Below are positions 1 to 12,843 of a stretch of 64,000 bases of DNA, one piece after another; within the stretch, counting starts at the first letter, position 1; the number at the start of each line of letters is the position of its first letter. The notes under the pieces were generated by a model. The model worked only from the letters and a program-made list of their open reading frames with translations. It was not told the origin of the DNA and searched no databases. The position numbers and the translations under genes are program-made. The DNA is from Voacanga thouarsii (Eukaryota; Streptophyta; Magnoliopsida; Gentianales; Apocynaceae): positions 62,001-126,000 of the forward strand of contig JANUWF010001636.1 in the NCBI GenBank assembly GCA_026120185.1. Reading direction: 5' to 3'.

Positions 1-60
1 ATATAGCAAGTATTTCCACATGTAAATAGATAGCCCGTTTGAGAACGTGCTTTATGTGGA

Positions 61-1480
61 TCAGATAAATAACCAAGCATCCGCATAACCTATCAATGTT
101 GGACTGGTTTTATTTGAATAAAATAATCCGAGATCAATTGTACCTTGGAGATATCGAAGGACTTGTTTAATTCCATTCCAATGTCGTCGTGTTGGTGAAG
201 AACTAAATCTTGCTAATAAATTGACAATGAAAGCAATATCGAGGCCGTGTGTTATTAGCAAGATACATCAATGCACCAATTGCACTCGAGATATGGTACT
301 TCAGGACCAAGGAGTTCTTCATCATTTTCTTGAGGTCGGAAAGGATCTTTATCCACATTTAATGATCGGACGATCATTGGAATACTCAATGGATGTGCTT
401 TGTCCATGTAAAATCTTTTTAGCACTTTTGTCTGTATATGTTGATTGATGAATAAATGTTCCACTCTCCAAATGTTCAATTTGTAAACCAAGGCAAAATT
501 TGGTTTTACCAAAATCCTTGATTTCGAATTCTCTTTTAAATAATCAATTGTTTCTTGGAGCTCTTCAGGAGTTCCAATAAGATTAATATCATCAACATAT
601 ATAGCTAATATCACAAATTTAGAACCAGATTTCTTAATAAAAACGCATGGACATACCTGGTCATTTTTAAATCCCGCTTTCAATAAATATTCACTAAGAC
701 GTGTGAACCACATGCGCCAGATTGCTTCAGGCCATATAATGATTTACGCAACTTGATGGAGTAATTTTCACGAGGATAATGTTTATATGCTTCGAGCATA
801 TGAAATCCTTCGTGGATTTTCATGTAAACATCATTTTCTAAATTTCCATACAAGTAAGCGAGTGACAACATCTAATAGGCGCATATCTATCTTTTCATGT
901 ACTTGCTAAACCGATAAGATATCGGAGTGTAATAGCATCAACAACAGGAGAATACGTTTCATCATAATCAATACCTGGTCTTTGTGAAAAACCTTGGGCT
1001 ACTAATCGCGCTTTATATCGAACGATTTCACTCTTTTCATTGCGCTTTCGCACAAATATCCATTTGTAACCAACGGGTTTTACACCTTACGGTGTTCGGA
1101 TTGCAGTCCGAAGACTTCACGTTTTGCCGGTGCATTTAACTCCGATTGAATCGCATCTTTCCATTGCGACCAATCTTTTCTATGCCGACATTCATCAATC
1201 GATATTGGTTCGGGATCATCATTATCCTGTGTAACATCAAGAGATATATTGTATGCAAATATATTATCAATAACAGCTTTCTATCCGATTCCAACATCTA
1301 CCGGAAGTGGTATAATTGATAGAAATTTCAGTATTACTTTCATCAACTTCGGTTCTTTGTCATCGATTCTCTCTTGGTCTTTATCATTCTTTTCTTCAAT
1401 ATGATCTTTTGGATCATTTAATCCTCTTTTCTTTCGAGGATTTTTATCTTTAGAACCAAGAGGTCGGCCACGCTTCGGCG
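61..1480 (-). pseudogene. copia reverse transcriptase-RNase H remnant (element 1)
   Basis: Minus-strand blocks show the RT start (about 950-1080, YKARLVAQGFSQRPGIDY in the sister copy), then LYGLKQSG and the catalytic motif YVDDINLIGTPEE near 570-610. RNase H-side sequence (ARFSSSPTRRHWNG, YLQGTIDLGLFYS) follows at 61-261. At least three frameshifts separate the blocks. Unlike the 26-31 kb copy, the catalytic YVDD is intact here. Confidence 0.88.
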
Positions 1481-1490
1481 TGTTTTTGAC

Positions 1491-3078
1491 TCAAGCGACT
1501 ATAGGTATAATATTTTGTTCTACTGGAACTTCAATTCGAATAGGAGCATTTATAGTTGGAATATGCGATTTTGTAACTCTTCCGGAGTCAACAAAAGCGT
1601 CCGGCATTTGATTTGCAATGCTTTGCAAATGAATTATCTTTTGAACTTCAAGTTCACATGCGCTTGTGCGCGGATCAAGATAATTTAATGATGTTGTCCA
1701 AGCAAGATCCTTTTTATGCTTGTTTTGGTTCTCCCCTAATTTAGGGAATAATGATTCATCAAAATGACAATCGAGCAAATCTTGCTTGTGAATACATCTC
1801 CGTCGGGGGTTCAACATACCTGATAATAGAGGAAGAATCATATCCAACGTATATCCCCTTTCTTCTTTGAGGACCCATCTTTGTACATTGGTTTGGTGCA
1901 ATTGGAATATATACAACACACCCAAAAATTCTTAAATGAGTAATATTTGGTTCTGACCCAAAAGCCAATTGTAAAGGAGAGAATTTATGATAACTAATTG
2001 GTCTTATACGTACAAGTGTTGCAGCATGTAGAATAGCATGTCCCCAGGCAGATGTTGGGAGATTTGTTTTCATTAATAATGGTCTAGCAATTAATTGTAA
2101 TCGTTTAATTAAAGATTCAGCAAGACCATTCTGTGTGTGAACATGAGCTACAGGATGTTCAACATTAATCCCAATTGACATGCAATATGCATCAAAAGTA
2201 TGTGATGAAATTCACCAGCATTATCCAAACGGATATTTTTAATGTGATGGTCCGGAAATTGTGCTCGTAATTTAATTATTTGAGCAAGTAATCTCGCAAA
2301 CGCCAGGTTGCGAGTAGATAATAAACATACATGTGACCATCGGGATGATGCATCAATTAAGACCATAAAATATTTGAACGGTCCACATGGTGGATCAATA
2401 GGTCCACAAATATCTCCGTGAATCCGTTCGAGAAATGTAGGACTTTCAGCTCCTACTTTTACTGGTGATGGTTTAACAATTAATTTTCCTAGGGAACATG
2501 CGAGTACATGCGAATTTTTCTGATGTTAATATCCTTTTATTTTTTAAAGGATGACCATGTGTATTCTCAATGATTCTTCTCATCATGGTAGATCCCGGAT
2601 GACCCAACCGGTCATGCCAAATGCTAAAAGTAATAGGATCAGTAAACTTCTAGTTTACTAGATGATGAATTTCAATTGTATGTATTTTTACAAAATATAG
2701 ACCAGTAGAAAAAGACGGCAGTTTTTCTAATACCGATTTCTTACCCAAATGCATTTGAGTAATAAAAAGATGCTCAATCCCATTTTCCTCATTTGTTTCA
2801 ACATGATACCCATTTCTGCGGATATCTTTAAAACTCAATAAATTTCTTCTGGATTTTGAGGAAAATAGTGCCTTATCAATAATAATTGTTGTTCCTTTAG
2901 GCAACAATATACTAGCTCTTCCGGAGCCCTCAATTACATTTGCACTACCATTTATCGTATAAATATTTATTTCTCCCATTTTGAGATCAGAAAAATATTT
3001 CTCATTTTTTAGTATGGTGTGTGTAGTTCCACTATCAATAATGCATATATCATCATTAACAACAGACCATCCGAACAC
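1491..3078 (-). pseudogene. copia protease-integrase remnant (element 1)
   Basis: The segment 2650-3078 encodes a retropepsin-like protease with the active-site motif IDSGTTHTI, followed by the usual linker ending in SFSTGLYFV. The segment 2148-2366 holds the integrase core (VLIDASSRWSHV, IRLDNAGEF). The segment 1759-2181 continues with HTQNGLAESLIKRLQ and SAWGHAILHAA, matching the catalytic Glu region and C-terminal half of copia integrase. The parts lie in different frames separated by stops. Most of this region is absent from the copy at 26-31 kb, where an RKD gene takes its place. Confidence 0.88.
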
Positions 3079-3152
3079 AAATATATATATGTAAACGTAA
3101 ATATTATTAGAATAGAATGAAAATGAAAATACAAAAATATCGGGGTGAGGCT

Positions 3153-4220
3153 TTAGTTCTTTTGGACACTGCCATCACCAATTAAATGGTCTATCCTACC
3201 GTCTCGGGTGTTCAAAAAATCCGATACATCCATATGGGTAATATTGATATTAAGATCTTCGGGATCACTATCGTCATCCTCAACATTATTTATTGGATGT
3301 TGAGAAAAATTTGCTTCCACATTTTTATTTTTCAATGAAGCTTGATACAATTCAACTAAATGCTTAGCCGTACGACGGTTTCGTGACCAATGACCTTTCA
3401 TGCCACATCTATAACATATATCCTCATGCTTTTCTTCAATTTCTTTTTCTTTTCCCTTTTGATCTTTTCTGTTCCACTTCGGTGGCCAGTATTTCTCACG
3501 ATTTGATTATAATTGTGATAAGGGAAATATCGAGCGTGACTACGACCATAACCACGACCACGGCCAGGGCCACGGCCACGACCACGACTATAACGATGGC
3601 TCTGCTGGAGCCAACGAGCATTCACTGCAGGAGTCTTTGTAGAGCCGATTGGTCCGGCTTCATGATTTCTCAATAATAACTCATTATTTTTCTCTGCAAT
3701 GAGGAGGGCGATAATTAAATCTGTAAATTTTATATACCCCTTTTCTCGATATTGTTGTCTGCAGGACAATATTCGAGGCATGAAAGGTGGAGAATGTCTT
3801 CTCCAACATATCTTCATCGATCACTTTTTCTCCACATAATTTTAATTGAGATGTAATTTTATACATTACGGAGCTATATTCATTCACGGTTTTAAAATCT
3901 TGCAACCTCGGATGCAACCATTCATACCATGCGAGTAGGTAGTACGACCATCTTCGAGTGGTCAAATCTTTCTTTTAAATTTACCCACAGACCATATGGA
4001 TCTTTTTCGGTAAGATATTCCATTTTCAAATTTTCATCGAGATGACGACGAATAAAAATCAAAGCTTTAGCCTTGTGTTGTGCAGATGCACTATTATGTG
4101 CTTGAATAGTTTCACTAAGGCCTTCGACATTTAGATGCATTTCGCATCGAGAACCCATGACATATAATTTTTTCCGTAAATATCAAGGGCTACAAATTCG
4201 AGTTTAGCGAGATTAGCCAT
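3153..4220 (-). pseudogene. copia gag remnant (element 1)
   Basis: A start codon at 4218-4220 opens MANLAKLEFVALDIYG, followed by typical plant copia gag (UBN2-type) sequence including LWVNLKERFDHSKM and ITSQLKLCGEKV. A frameshift lies near 4160, and others lie near 3950, 3820 and 3400. The zinc knuckle near 3390-3420 reads CYRCGMKGHWSRNR when the frame is shifted, so the last Cys of the CX2CX4HX4C pattern appears to be Arg. Several frame breaks mean that no functional capsid protein is made. Confidence 0.85.
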
Positions 4221-4318
4221 AGAGATCAATAAATGTGTACTGTCTTCCGGCTTTAATAACGGCAGAGACTCGTGCTTGTCTTCAGCTTTAATAACGGTAG
4301 AGACTCGTGTCGATAACG

Positions 4319-4675
4319 TGTTATAAAATTAGGGTAGTGTTAGAATAAAATCTACACACTACACACTAAGAAAATTCTAACTATTCTTTGCACAAGAATT
4401 TCTCTTCAAACTTCTCTCCTTCTTTCTCTCACAATTCTTTCTCTAATCTTTCTTTCACAAATCTTTCTTTCACAAAATGATGGTGTATTACAAGCTTAGA
4501 GAATAGCTCTATTTATAGAGCTCTAATTAGTGAAATACATCATGGCATACATCATCTTCAATTAATGGTGTCTCCACTAAATGGTGGACATCCATAAAAA
4601 TCTTCTAATAATTCACATAAATCCATAATTAGTGGAGCCTCCACTAACTAATGGAGATTCCAATAATTCATAACA
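4319..4675 (-). repeat. 5' LTR of copia element 1 (357 bp)
   Basis: On the minus strand the LTR starts TGTTATGAATTATTGG and ends CCCTAATTTTATAACA, so it has TG...CA ends. It matches the paired LTRs at 26197-26563 and 31181-31547 and the solo LTR at 49685-50041. Within it the minus strand carries CTCTATAAATAGAGC, a good TATA box that should drive the element's transcript. Confidence 0.93.
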
Positions 4676-7071
4676 ACTATATTTTAAAATCAGTCCGAAT
4701 TCAAGTTTAGCCAAACACAATTCAAAGTCTGATAGTACTCTGACGTTATTAATTTTTATAATAAATTAATTAAAAAAATATTATTTTCGACAGCGTGCAC
4801 TAAGGAATTTTGCCTGAAGAGGAAAGAGGTGGGGAAGAAAATAAAAGGAGCACGCGCTGGAGACGGGGCGTAATGAAGAGCATTCCTTAATGGTCGGCGA
4901 CTTTTACTTCTTTTAATTTCATGTCAATATTTTTAAATAAAATAAAATACTATTAAGGAAGGAGCAAAAAGGACAGAAAAAGAAGCGCTGACGCCTGAGC
5001 TTCATTGAGCTTTCTCTCCTTCTCAGATTATGTTGCGGTCGTTAAACACTTCTACTTCATTTATACCACTAATTTTTACAGACAATCTTAATTTTATCCA
5101 AACTGTCTCAACAATTCATTGGAATATCCAAATTCTCCGAAACACGCACATATAATTGCCTCTGTTTCTGACCCAGAGTTCAACCACCTCATTCTTGCAA
5201 ATTTTTCATTTTTTTTCTTTCTATTTTTTGGGATAAATATTTGTTCTTGGATTTAAGCTTTTTCTTCTTTTTTGAGGCAGAAACGTTACCAGCCAATCGA
5301 AATTCGAAGGGAAACGAGAATTTTACAGGGCATATATTTGCAGCCTCTCCTCTTTGACTTATCTTCTTTTTCGTTTCGTTTCGGGTGATTCGGAGGTACG
5401 TCCTTTATCTGTCTCTGTCAGTTCATTCTTTTGTTTTCCCTGAGTACCGGAGGTTGAGTGTTTTCCCTGAGTACCGGAGGTTGATTAATTAGCTACTGTT
5501 ATTGTTCGGTCAATGATTTGCTTGCTTTTTCTGGCTTACAAGATTGTGAGTTACATTCTTGAATAATCAAATTTGCTGCTTGGATCCTCAAAAAGATGCA
5601 ATCTTGAATATTGGAATGGTTGGAATACTGGTTATGGTCTTTTAACTAAAGCAAGAACTTAATGATTTGAAAAGGTATTTTGCTTTGCACAACGTTAATG
5701 TAATTTCGCCGAACATAGATTTTTCCCTTCATTAGATGCAAATCAGGTGGATTGTCGTTTAGAGTTTTAAGGATTTTCCTAAATTATTGAATATGAATTT
5801 ACATTTTGTGCTATCCTGGTATATGTGAGGAAAATTTAATTCAGAACCTGTTGTTTAATTAGGACATATATGGTTGTAGGTTCTTATTATGGTTCTGGGA
5901 CTTGCAAGTCTGATTTGTCTAAGAAAGATATTTAAATGTTGATTTTAGGACCATTAAGGTTCTGATGGCCGCGGGGGATTTATATGGTTGTGGGTCTACA
6001 TTCTTGATTGCATAACACTGGGCCTTATTTTGTGATGACAATTTCTACATGCTTTTTAAAGGGATCTGCAACCCCCCCCCCCCCCACAACGCACCCCCTT
6101 TTTTTTTGTCTCTCCTAGATCTTGGGATTTAGTGGAATGGATTAGACTTAAGATGGTTCTCATTAAGACATTGATGAACTATATTTTTATGCAAATAAAA
6201 GAAAAGGTCATTTTGCCTGAACAAGTTCTCTATCTAATTGCATTATGGGAAAAACTGAATAGGTGGGGTTTTTTCCAATGCGATTTTCAATTTTGGGTTT
6301 TTTTGCATTCTCAGCAATAATTGAAGTCTGTTTTGTATTCTCAATTGAACAATATTTGCTATATATATGTCTGGATTTACATATATTAGAAATATGATTT
6401 TATCGTCTTTTGAGTTGGGTTCTTAGTTGAAAGTGTACAATGCTATATTTCATAGTTATCTTGTTGAAAGCTTGTTGTCATTTCATCTCATCTCTTTTCT
6501 TCTGTATATGTTTCTAACTCTGACGGATGAGAAGTTTCTTCAAGTTGGTTCTTTTTCCTAGTTTTTGCCTTGTGTTACACGAAAGTAAATCATATGCCTT
6601 CATGCCAAGCCATTAGATTCCATTAGTGTGGCCGAAATAGCAATGTCTTTCTATTTTGCAACTTGTAATCATTTTTTATGTACAAAATTGTGTTCAAATA
6701 TGCCTCGAAATTTACAGATTTGTATTTGAATCTAATATCCCCTTACAGACTTGTATTATGCGTTTTCTATTTTTATCAACTAAGCAAACCATCTTTGTTG
6801 CCTTGAAGAAGTCTATGTCTTATCCCTACATTATGCCATTATAATTAGCACAATTGTTATTCAGGGCAGAGTAACATTGGACACATTAATTTAGCTGGGG
6901 ATAGGTTCAACATCAATTTAGTAATTTTTTAACTTCTGCTGCAGTTGAAACTATCCTTTGAGCAATAACTCTTCTCAATAGTCTCCCCCCCCTTCTTTTA
7001 GGGTAGACCTTTGACCTTTTCAGGATTGTTGATTTCAGGTACCTATTTGACTCTCTTAGCACTTATTTGTA
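4676..7071 (+). other. promoter, 5' UTR exon and 5' UTR intron of the WEB1-like gene
   Basis: This stretch has no coding region. A likely non-coding first exon ends at CGGAG with a good donor GTACGT at 5396. The matching acceptor is TTTTCAG ending at 7023, or GATTTCAG ending at 7038, just before the ATG at 7072, so the 5' UTR intron would be about 1.6 kb. Inside the intron are a 27-bp tandem duplication (about 5433-5486), a poly(C)/poly(T) run near 6068-6107 and generally T-rich sequence. The transcription start is not defined. Confidence 0.5.
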
Positions 7072-10000
7072 ATGGAGGATGTGAAAGATAATAAGGAAAA
7101 TGCTCTTCCTGAATCTTCTACCGCACCAAGTGTTTCATCTGCACACGAGGATCACTTGAAGAAGAATGAGACTCCAACAGATACTAATGGCTACAAGAAA
7201 CTAGACTCTAAATTAAATGATTTAGCAGATTCTTCTGATGGATCCTTCCTGGCAGATGGTCCATCTGTTCCATTACAAAGTTCAGTTTCAACCTCTGTTG
7301 CAGTTGGTGAAACCAGCAAATATTCTGTAGCAGGAGCTCCAGAACATTGTTCCCATGTGCCTGCAGTTGAGAAGGAAGTCCCATCAATGATGAATCCTGA
7401 GGCACCGGAGCCCCAGAAAGATGAAGTTTCTACAGTTTTTCCTGAATCCATTGCATCACCTGCACCAGAAGCCAAACCAAGAGATGCTGTAGAGCCATCT
7501 GCAGAGAGTATTATTCCTGTTCAATCAAATGATACTACCAATGGACATACAGCTGAGAAGGATTCTTCTCTTGCATCTGCTGAGAATTCAGTCTCTCACA
7601 ACTCTCGAGCAGAAAACCTAGAGGAACTCTTGGGATCAATTCCTTCTGATCAATCAGGAGAAAATGCAGAAGATCAGATAGCTGATTCTCCAAGTGGTGC
7701 ACTTGTCCATGATGACATAGCTTCTTCTTCATCCCCCCATGTTGGAGATAGTGCAAGTACCAATGATGTAATGCCATCAAGTAATGTTGTTCTTCCTGTC
7801 GCTAAAGCTTCAAGCATTGGTGTTGAAACACAACCAGCAGCTAAAGTTTCAATCAATGCTGTTGGAACACTACCGGCTGCTCATAGTCCTAGGCATCCTG
7901 AGAATGTTCAGATTGACACAGCAGCACCATTTGAATCTGTTAAACAAGCTGTTTCAAAGTTTGGGGGAATTGTTGACTGGAAGGCCCATCGTGTACAGAC
8001 TGTGGAGGTATAAGTTCTTCCAAATTCTTCAAAGTTAGTTTGCACTGTATTTTAGTTAGCCATAATATGTAATATAGATGGTCCAATTTCTAACAGTGTC
8101 AATTGTATAGTTAATTTGGTGTCATGATATCAGAAAAATTGAGCGGCTGCTTGAATATCATCTGAAAACAAGGGGTGGAAGTAGATGTATCTATGCTTTT
8201 TCTGCAAAGATGTTACTATTCCTAATTTTTCATTGAAAATCGAGTGTGTGCAAGCCCCCTTGAGTTTTTAAGCATTTGTCTTTTCTCATTACTTTATTGA
8301 TTCGTATAGCACAATAATATTTGTCACCTCTAAATTTCGTTGTCATCCTGCAGAGACGAAGGTTAATTGAACAGGAACTAGAGAAAATACAGGAGGAAAT
8401 TCCATTGTATAAACAAAAGTGTGGAGCAGCTGAAAATGAAAAAGTAAAAGCTCTCAAGGAGCTAGACAGCACTAAAAGACTTATTGAGGAATTGAAGCTC
8501 AACTTAGAGAAGGTACAAACAGAAGAACAACAGGCAAAGCAAGATGCTGAACTTGCTAAGCTCAGGGTTGAAGAGTTGGAACAAGGGATTGCTGATGAGG
8601 CTAGTATTGCAGCCAGGGCCCAGCTAGAAGTTGCTAAAGCCAGGCATGCAGCTGCAATTTCAGAACTGAAAACTGTGAAAGATGAGTTGGAAGCACTTCG
8701 TAAAGACTACACTGTACTAGTTACTGAGAAAGATGCAGCAGTGAAAAAGGCAGAAGAGGCTGTTTCTGCATCAAAAGAAGTTGAAAAAACAGTTGAGGAT
8801 TTGACAATTGATCTCATCACTGCAAAAGAAGCCTTGGAGTCTGCACATGCTGCCCATCTAGAGGCAGAGGAACACAGGATAGGAGCAGCTATGGCCAGGG
8901 AACAAGATACCTTAAACTGGGAAAAAGAGTTAAAACAGGCAGAAGAGGAGCTGGAGAAATTAAATGAGCAAATTTTGTTAGCAAAGGATCTCAAGTCAAA
9001 GTTGGATACCGCATCAGCGTTGCTGCAGAATCTAAAAGCTGAATTGGCAGCTTATATGGAGTCAAAACAAAAACAAGACAGCGATGAAGATGGGAATGTT
9101 GAAGTTTCCCTAGCAGAATCGCAGAAAAGAACTCATAGTGATATACAAGCAGCAGTAGCTTCAGCAAAGAAAGAACTTGAAGAAGTGAAGATCAACATTG
9201 AGAAAGCAAGAGATGAAGTAAATTGTTTGAAGGTGGCAGCCACGTCATTGAAGTCAGAACTGGAAAAAGAGAAGGCAGAACTTGCCAACATTAGGCAGAG
9301 AGAAGGGATGGCATCTGTTGCAGTTGCATCTCTTGAAGCTGAGCTTGATAGGACCAGGTCAGAGATTGCTCTTATTCAGATGAAGGAGAAAGAAGCCAGA
9401 GAAAAAATGATAGAGCTGCCCAAGCAGCTACAGGAGGTAGCTCGAGAGGCTGATCGGGCAAAGTCAGTTGCTCAAGTGTCTCGTGAGGAGCTATGGAAGG
9501 TAAAGGAGGAAGCAGAACAAGCAAAAGCAGGAGCTAGTACAATGGAAAGTAGATTACTTGCAGCTAAAAAGGAGATAGAGGCTGCAAAGGCTTCAGAGAA
9601 GTTGGCACTTGCAGCTATCAATGCATTACAAGAGAGTGAATCAGCTCAAAGCAAAAATGATGAGGATTCACCTAATGGCATTACCCTTTCGCTAGAAGAA
9701 TATTATGAGCTTAGCAAGAGAGCCCACGAGGCTGAAGAACAGGCTAACATGAGGGTGGCTGCTGCTATGTCCCAGATTGAGGTAGCTAAAGAGTCTGAAT
9801 TGAAAAGCTTGAATAAGCTAGAGGATGTTAATCGCGAATTGGCTGAAAGAAAAGAAGCACTTCAAATTGCTCTACAGAAAGCGGAGAAAGCCAAGGAAGG
9901 GAAGTTGGGTGTAGAACAGGAGCTGAGAAAGTGGAGGGCTGAGCATGAACAAAGACGTAAAGCTGCTGAGTCAGTTCCAGTTGTACATCCAACTAAGAGT

Positions 10001-10231
10001 CCGAGAACAAGCTTTGAGGAGAAAAGAGAACCTAAGGATGTTAGCCATAGCCCTTCCACTGATACTACTTCGTTGAATCAACGGCTGAGCTCAACGGCAT
10101 ATTTGCATGGAGCCAACACGGAATCTGAATCATCTCCTGAAGTTAAGGCTCCAAAGAAAAAGAAGAAATCATTCTTCCCTCGGATCTTCATGTTTTTGGC
10201 AAGAAAGAAGGCTCAAGCAAAGTCAGCATAA
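7072..10231 (+). CDS. WEL1: WEB1/WEL-type coiled-coil protein (chloroplast movement under blue light)
   Basis: Two coding exons, 7072-8007 and 8354-10231, join in phase 0 and give about 937 residues. The N-terminal ~290 residues are Ser/Pro/Glu-rich and probably disordered. Around the splice site lies the family signature [19 protein letters not shown], followed by [20 protein letters not shown]. After that come about 500 residues of nearly unbroken Ala/Glu/Lys coiled coil. The C terminus is basic ([19 protein letters not shown]). This is the layout of WEAK CHLOROPLAST MOVEMENT UNDER BLUE LIGHT 1 and its WEL paralogues. In Arabidopsis WEB1 works with PMI2 in the cytosol to keep chloroplast photorelocation fast by acting on chloroplast-associated actin. 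Whether this is WEB1 itself or a WEL paralogue cannot be settled by eye. The gene ends tail-to-tail with LHCA5. Confidence 0.9.
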
Positions 10232-11086
10232 CCTTTATCTACACTTCTGAATCATGTTCTCACCACTGCTGTTCAGTTGTAAAAGTGCAGTTTCTGTTAC
10301 ATACTTCAGAAAAGTAAGATCTCGGTAGAATCTCCATTGTGTATGTCAAGTGTATTTCACATACAATAAGTTAACGAAATTAATTTTTGCTCTCGCTAGT
10401 TGGGTCTCAGTAGCTGGAGGGATCTCAATGATCCCCTGTTCATATTGGTTTTATTTAAGAATTTGGTTTTCGACACGTATGTATGCTTCTCAAAATGATT
10501 CCTAGTGGACAAATTATATTTCTTGTTGCTTCCATGTATCCAATCGCCCAGAGTCAGTGTTGATCTCCTATGAATGTCCGGGGTAAGTTGGCATGCCCCA
10601 GAACTGGAATCTTATACGGCAATGATGTTTGTAAATGGACCCTTGGTTTAGCATTTGATGCTGCTCTGTCTGCCTCTTGATTGTTGCATAAAACAAAGCA
10701 AGTCTGATGACTGTTGCCCAAATATTCATCATGGCATGCAGAAATTATCTCTTGGCTTGATGTTAATGTTAAGCCGGACACCGCTGTGTCCCAGAGGAGG
10801 GGCAGACGCCAGCTTCAAATCTGACAATCATCCATGAAATTATGAGTAAATGATTTACTACGTTACCAAAATGCCAAGACTCATTTCCAGTTTGTGCAGT
10901 TAATTCAAGGTGCTTGTTTTGTATTTACTTTATCAATCAAAATAATGACTGAGGGTGAAAGCTGAGTAACAATATAAATTCTTCTTGCAGAGGAACTCAG
11001 CTTCATACTATGACACTGCAAGATGATACACATTTCAACTTGTAATAGCTAACAATCAACCAGAACGCTTTGTCATTAAACAGCGT
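10232..11086. other. tail-to-tail spacer with 3' UTRs of WEB1-like gene and LHCA5
   Basis: There is no credible coding region between the WEB1-like stop at 10231 and the LHCA5 stop at 11087. The stretch should contain both 3' UTRs. I see AT-rich segments with AATAA-type motifs but no repeat or transposon signature. Confidence 0.5.
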
Positions 11087-12843
11087 TTAAGAACCAGAAC
11101 CAGCAAGCGTCTGGATAATTGTTTTATGCCACGGATTTGAAAGGTGCTCCACCAGATTCTCGATAGGTCCAACGTGAGTCACGGAAGCTTGGACAAAGAT
11201 GCCTAGCATCGCCACCATGGCTAGCCTTCCTGTAAAAAAAGACACTAAAGTATAAGCATAGAAAAAATTAATCATTCCAATCTTTTGTTTCTTTTCCTCT
11301 GGGGTTTGGAGATGCGGAGGGAAGGGGGTTCAAGAAAAATAATGGAAGAGATATCCAGGTCGTAACATCATGTTAAATGTACCGTTCTTGATCTCTTTCA
11401 GCTTCCATTCTTGAGCATTCTTTATGTCTTTAGCAAGGCCTAGAGGATTCAGCAATGGACCGCCGGGATACCTGTCAAGAATGGCGGAATGGATTAAAAT
11501 TTCAAAGTTCAAAACTCCAGAACTCAGAAGAATTAACTTATGTAGTCCGTTACTACCGACTCTTTTCATAATTAGGTGGTATTTATTTGCACAATTCTGC
11601 AACAATTTCTATGTTATTGAAGTTCCGTAGCCATGGACTAATGCAAAACTATTGTGATGTGACACTTATTGGAATGGAAGTGCAGTATCCAGTCCCGGCA
11701 TTTACCCCGGCTCAAGGCCTTCAAGTGCAGCTTCTAACCCAAAGAAAGAACCCTCTTTGGCTTGAGATCCAGGATACAAGAAATCCATGTATCGCTTGGT
11801 TTCAACAAACCTGAAAGGAAAGAACGAAAAAGTGATTGCCAGAACCTCTGAAGCCCAATATTGCATCATGGCATCTAGTCAATGCGACAGTGAATAAGAT
11901 TGTACCCCATTAGCAGCAGCTGAACTATGAAAAGAGTTCTGGTACTCGCAAACGGGAACTTCGTGGCACCTGCTTCATACCAAACAGGCAAATTGCTTAT
12001 TCCTGTCACGCGAAGCAACTGCAGCAAGAAGCTATGGAGTCACCAAATAGATGAAACTAATGCCATGTACTAAAAGGCAATATCTGTAAATGACATCGAA
12101 AAGGAATTACAAAAGCAAACAATCCACTATGTTTACACGATAATTTTATGAATTCCCTTCTTCTTCCTTTTAAATCTCCTTCATTGGATCACAATTGACC
12201 TGGCCTTTAACAAACAAGGATCTCTCCGTTCTCTATCTTCTTAAATTGCTTCTTCTTTTGTGCAATTTCCACTTGTTTAATGAAAGGCAACAAACAACAT
12301 TAACGTAACATGAATAACGAAAGAAAAGATTCGTAATTTACTGTTGCAGTCACCAACGCACATCGGTTACAAGAATTCCCGCAACTCCAGCCATGGCAAA
12401 GCGAGAATGAACTAATTCTGCCTGTACATACCATTTCAAGTTTTCGGGGTCCTCCCCAAGTCCCAGTGGATCGAACCCGAAATCTCCAGCAAGTCTGCAA
12501 GAGCAGATAAGTGAGTTCTAATCTATTACACTTTTTTCTGGTTATTAATTATCAAATACCATTAATGCAAGCACAGAAGATGGAGCAGAAAGGCACTGAA
12601 ATTCTATTCAAGAAATTGAAGGGCTCACGTTCCATCAAGATAAGGTGGAGGGTCGAGCCCTGGAAGCCATGTGGGGCGTTCTTGAGCTTGAACAACGGTA
12701 CGAACGCGACGTGAAGAATGTCTTTTAGCAGCCCAACCGGTTTTAGCTAAGCCTAATGAAGTCTTGCATATGCGCTTTCCCAAAAGGGAGGAAGAACTGG
12801 TGAATGCCAAAACTTGGAAGCCTCTACTCACTGCAACATCCAT
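11087..12843 (-). CDS. LHCA5: photosystem I chlorophyll a/b-binding protein 5, chloroplast
   Basis: Six exons on the minus strand (12629-12843, 12362-12494, 11906-12018, 11706-11810, 11383-11471, 11087-11229) give 265 residues with continuous phase. The first ~45 residues are Ser/Arg-rich like a plastid transit peptide. Mature sequence follows with [16 protein letters not shown] and [16 protein letters not shown]. Helix B is represented by [20 protein letters not shown] (chlorophyll-binding Glu and Arg) and helix C by [19 protein letters not shown], and the protein ends in [15 protein letters not shown]. The [13 protein letters not shown] and [15 protein letters not shown] wording fits LHCA5 better than LHCA1-4. 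LHCA5 is a low-abundance PSI antenna protein that, with LHCA6, links PSI to the NDH complex. Exon 2 uses the donor GTGCGT. No lesion is visible. Confidence 0.93.

Larger units (their letters stand above)
1..4675 (-). mobile_element. Ty1/copia LTR retrotransposon, decayed, 3' end outside window
   Basis: Read on the minus strand the order is 5' LTR (4319-4675), primer-binding region, gag, protease, integrase, reverse transcriptase and RNase H, which is the Ty1/copia order. The protease motif DSGTT, the RT motif YVDD and an integrase core are all readable, but the frame is broken many times, so the copy is not autonomous. The RNase H end and the 3' LTR lie left of position 1. Comparison with the copy at 26197-31547 suggests that about 0.9 kb is missing. 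The bases ACTAT at 4676-4680 would be its 5-bp target duplication, but the partner is out of view. Just inside the LTR a segment of roughly 37 bp is tandemly duplicated at 4245-4310. It is a sister of the 26-31 kb element. Confidence 0.95.

Noticed and set aside
1..4675. Element 1 as an intact, autonomous copia element
   Set aside because: Multiple frameshifts in gag, integrase and RT, and a changed zinc-knuckle Cys.
8230..10059. Minus-strand open frames opposite the WEB1-like exon
   Set aside because: They mirror the Ala/Glu/Lys-rich coiled-coil codons of the real gene and have no domain.
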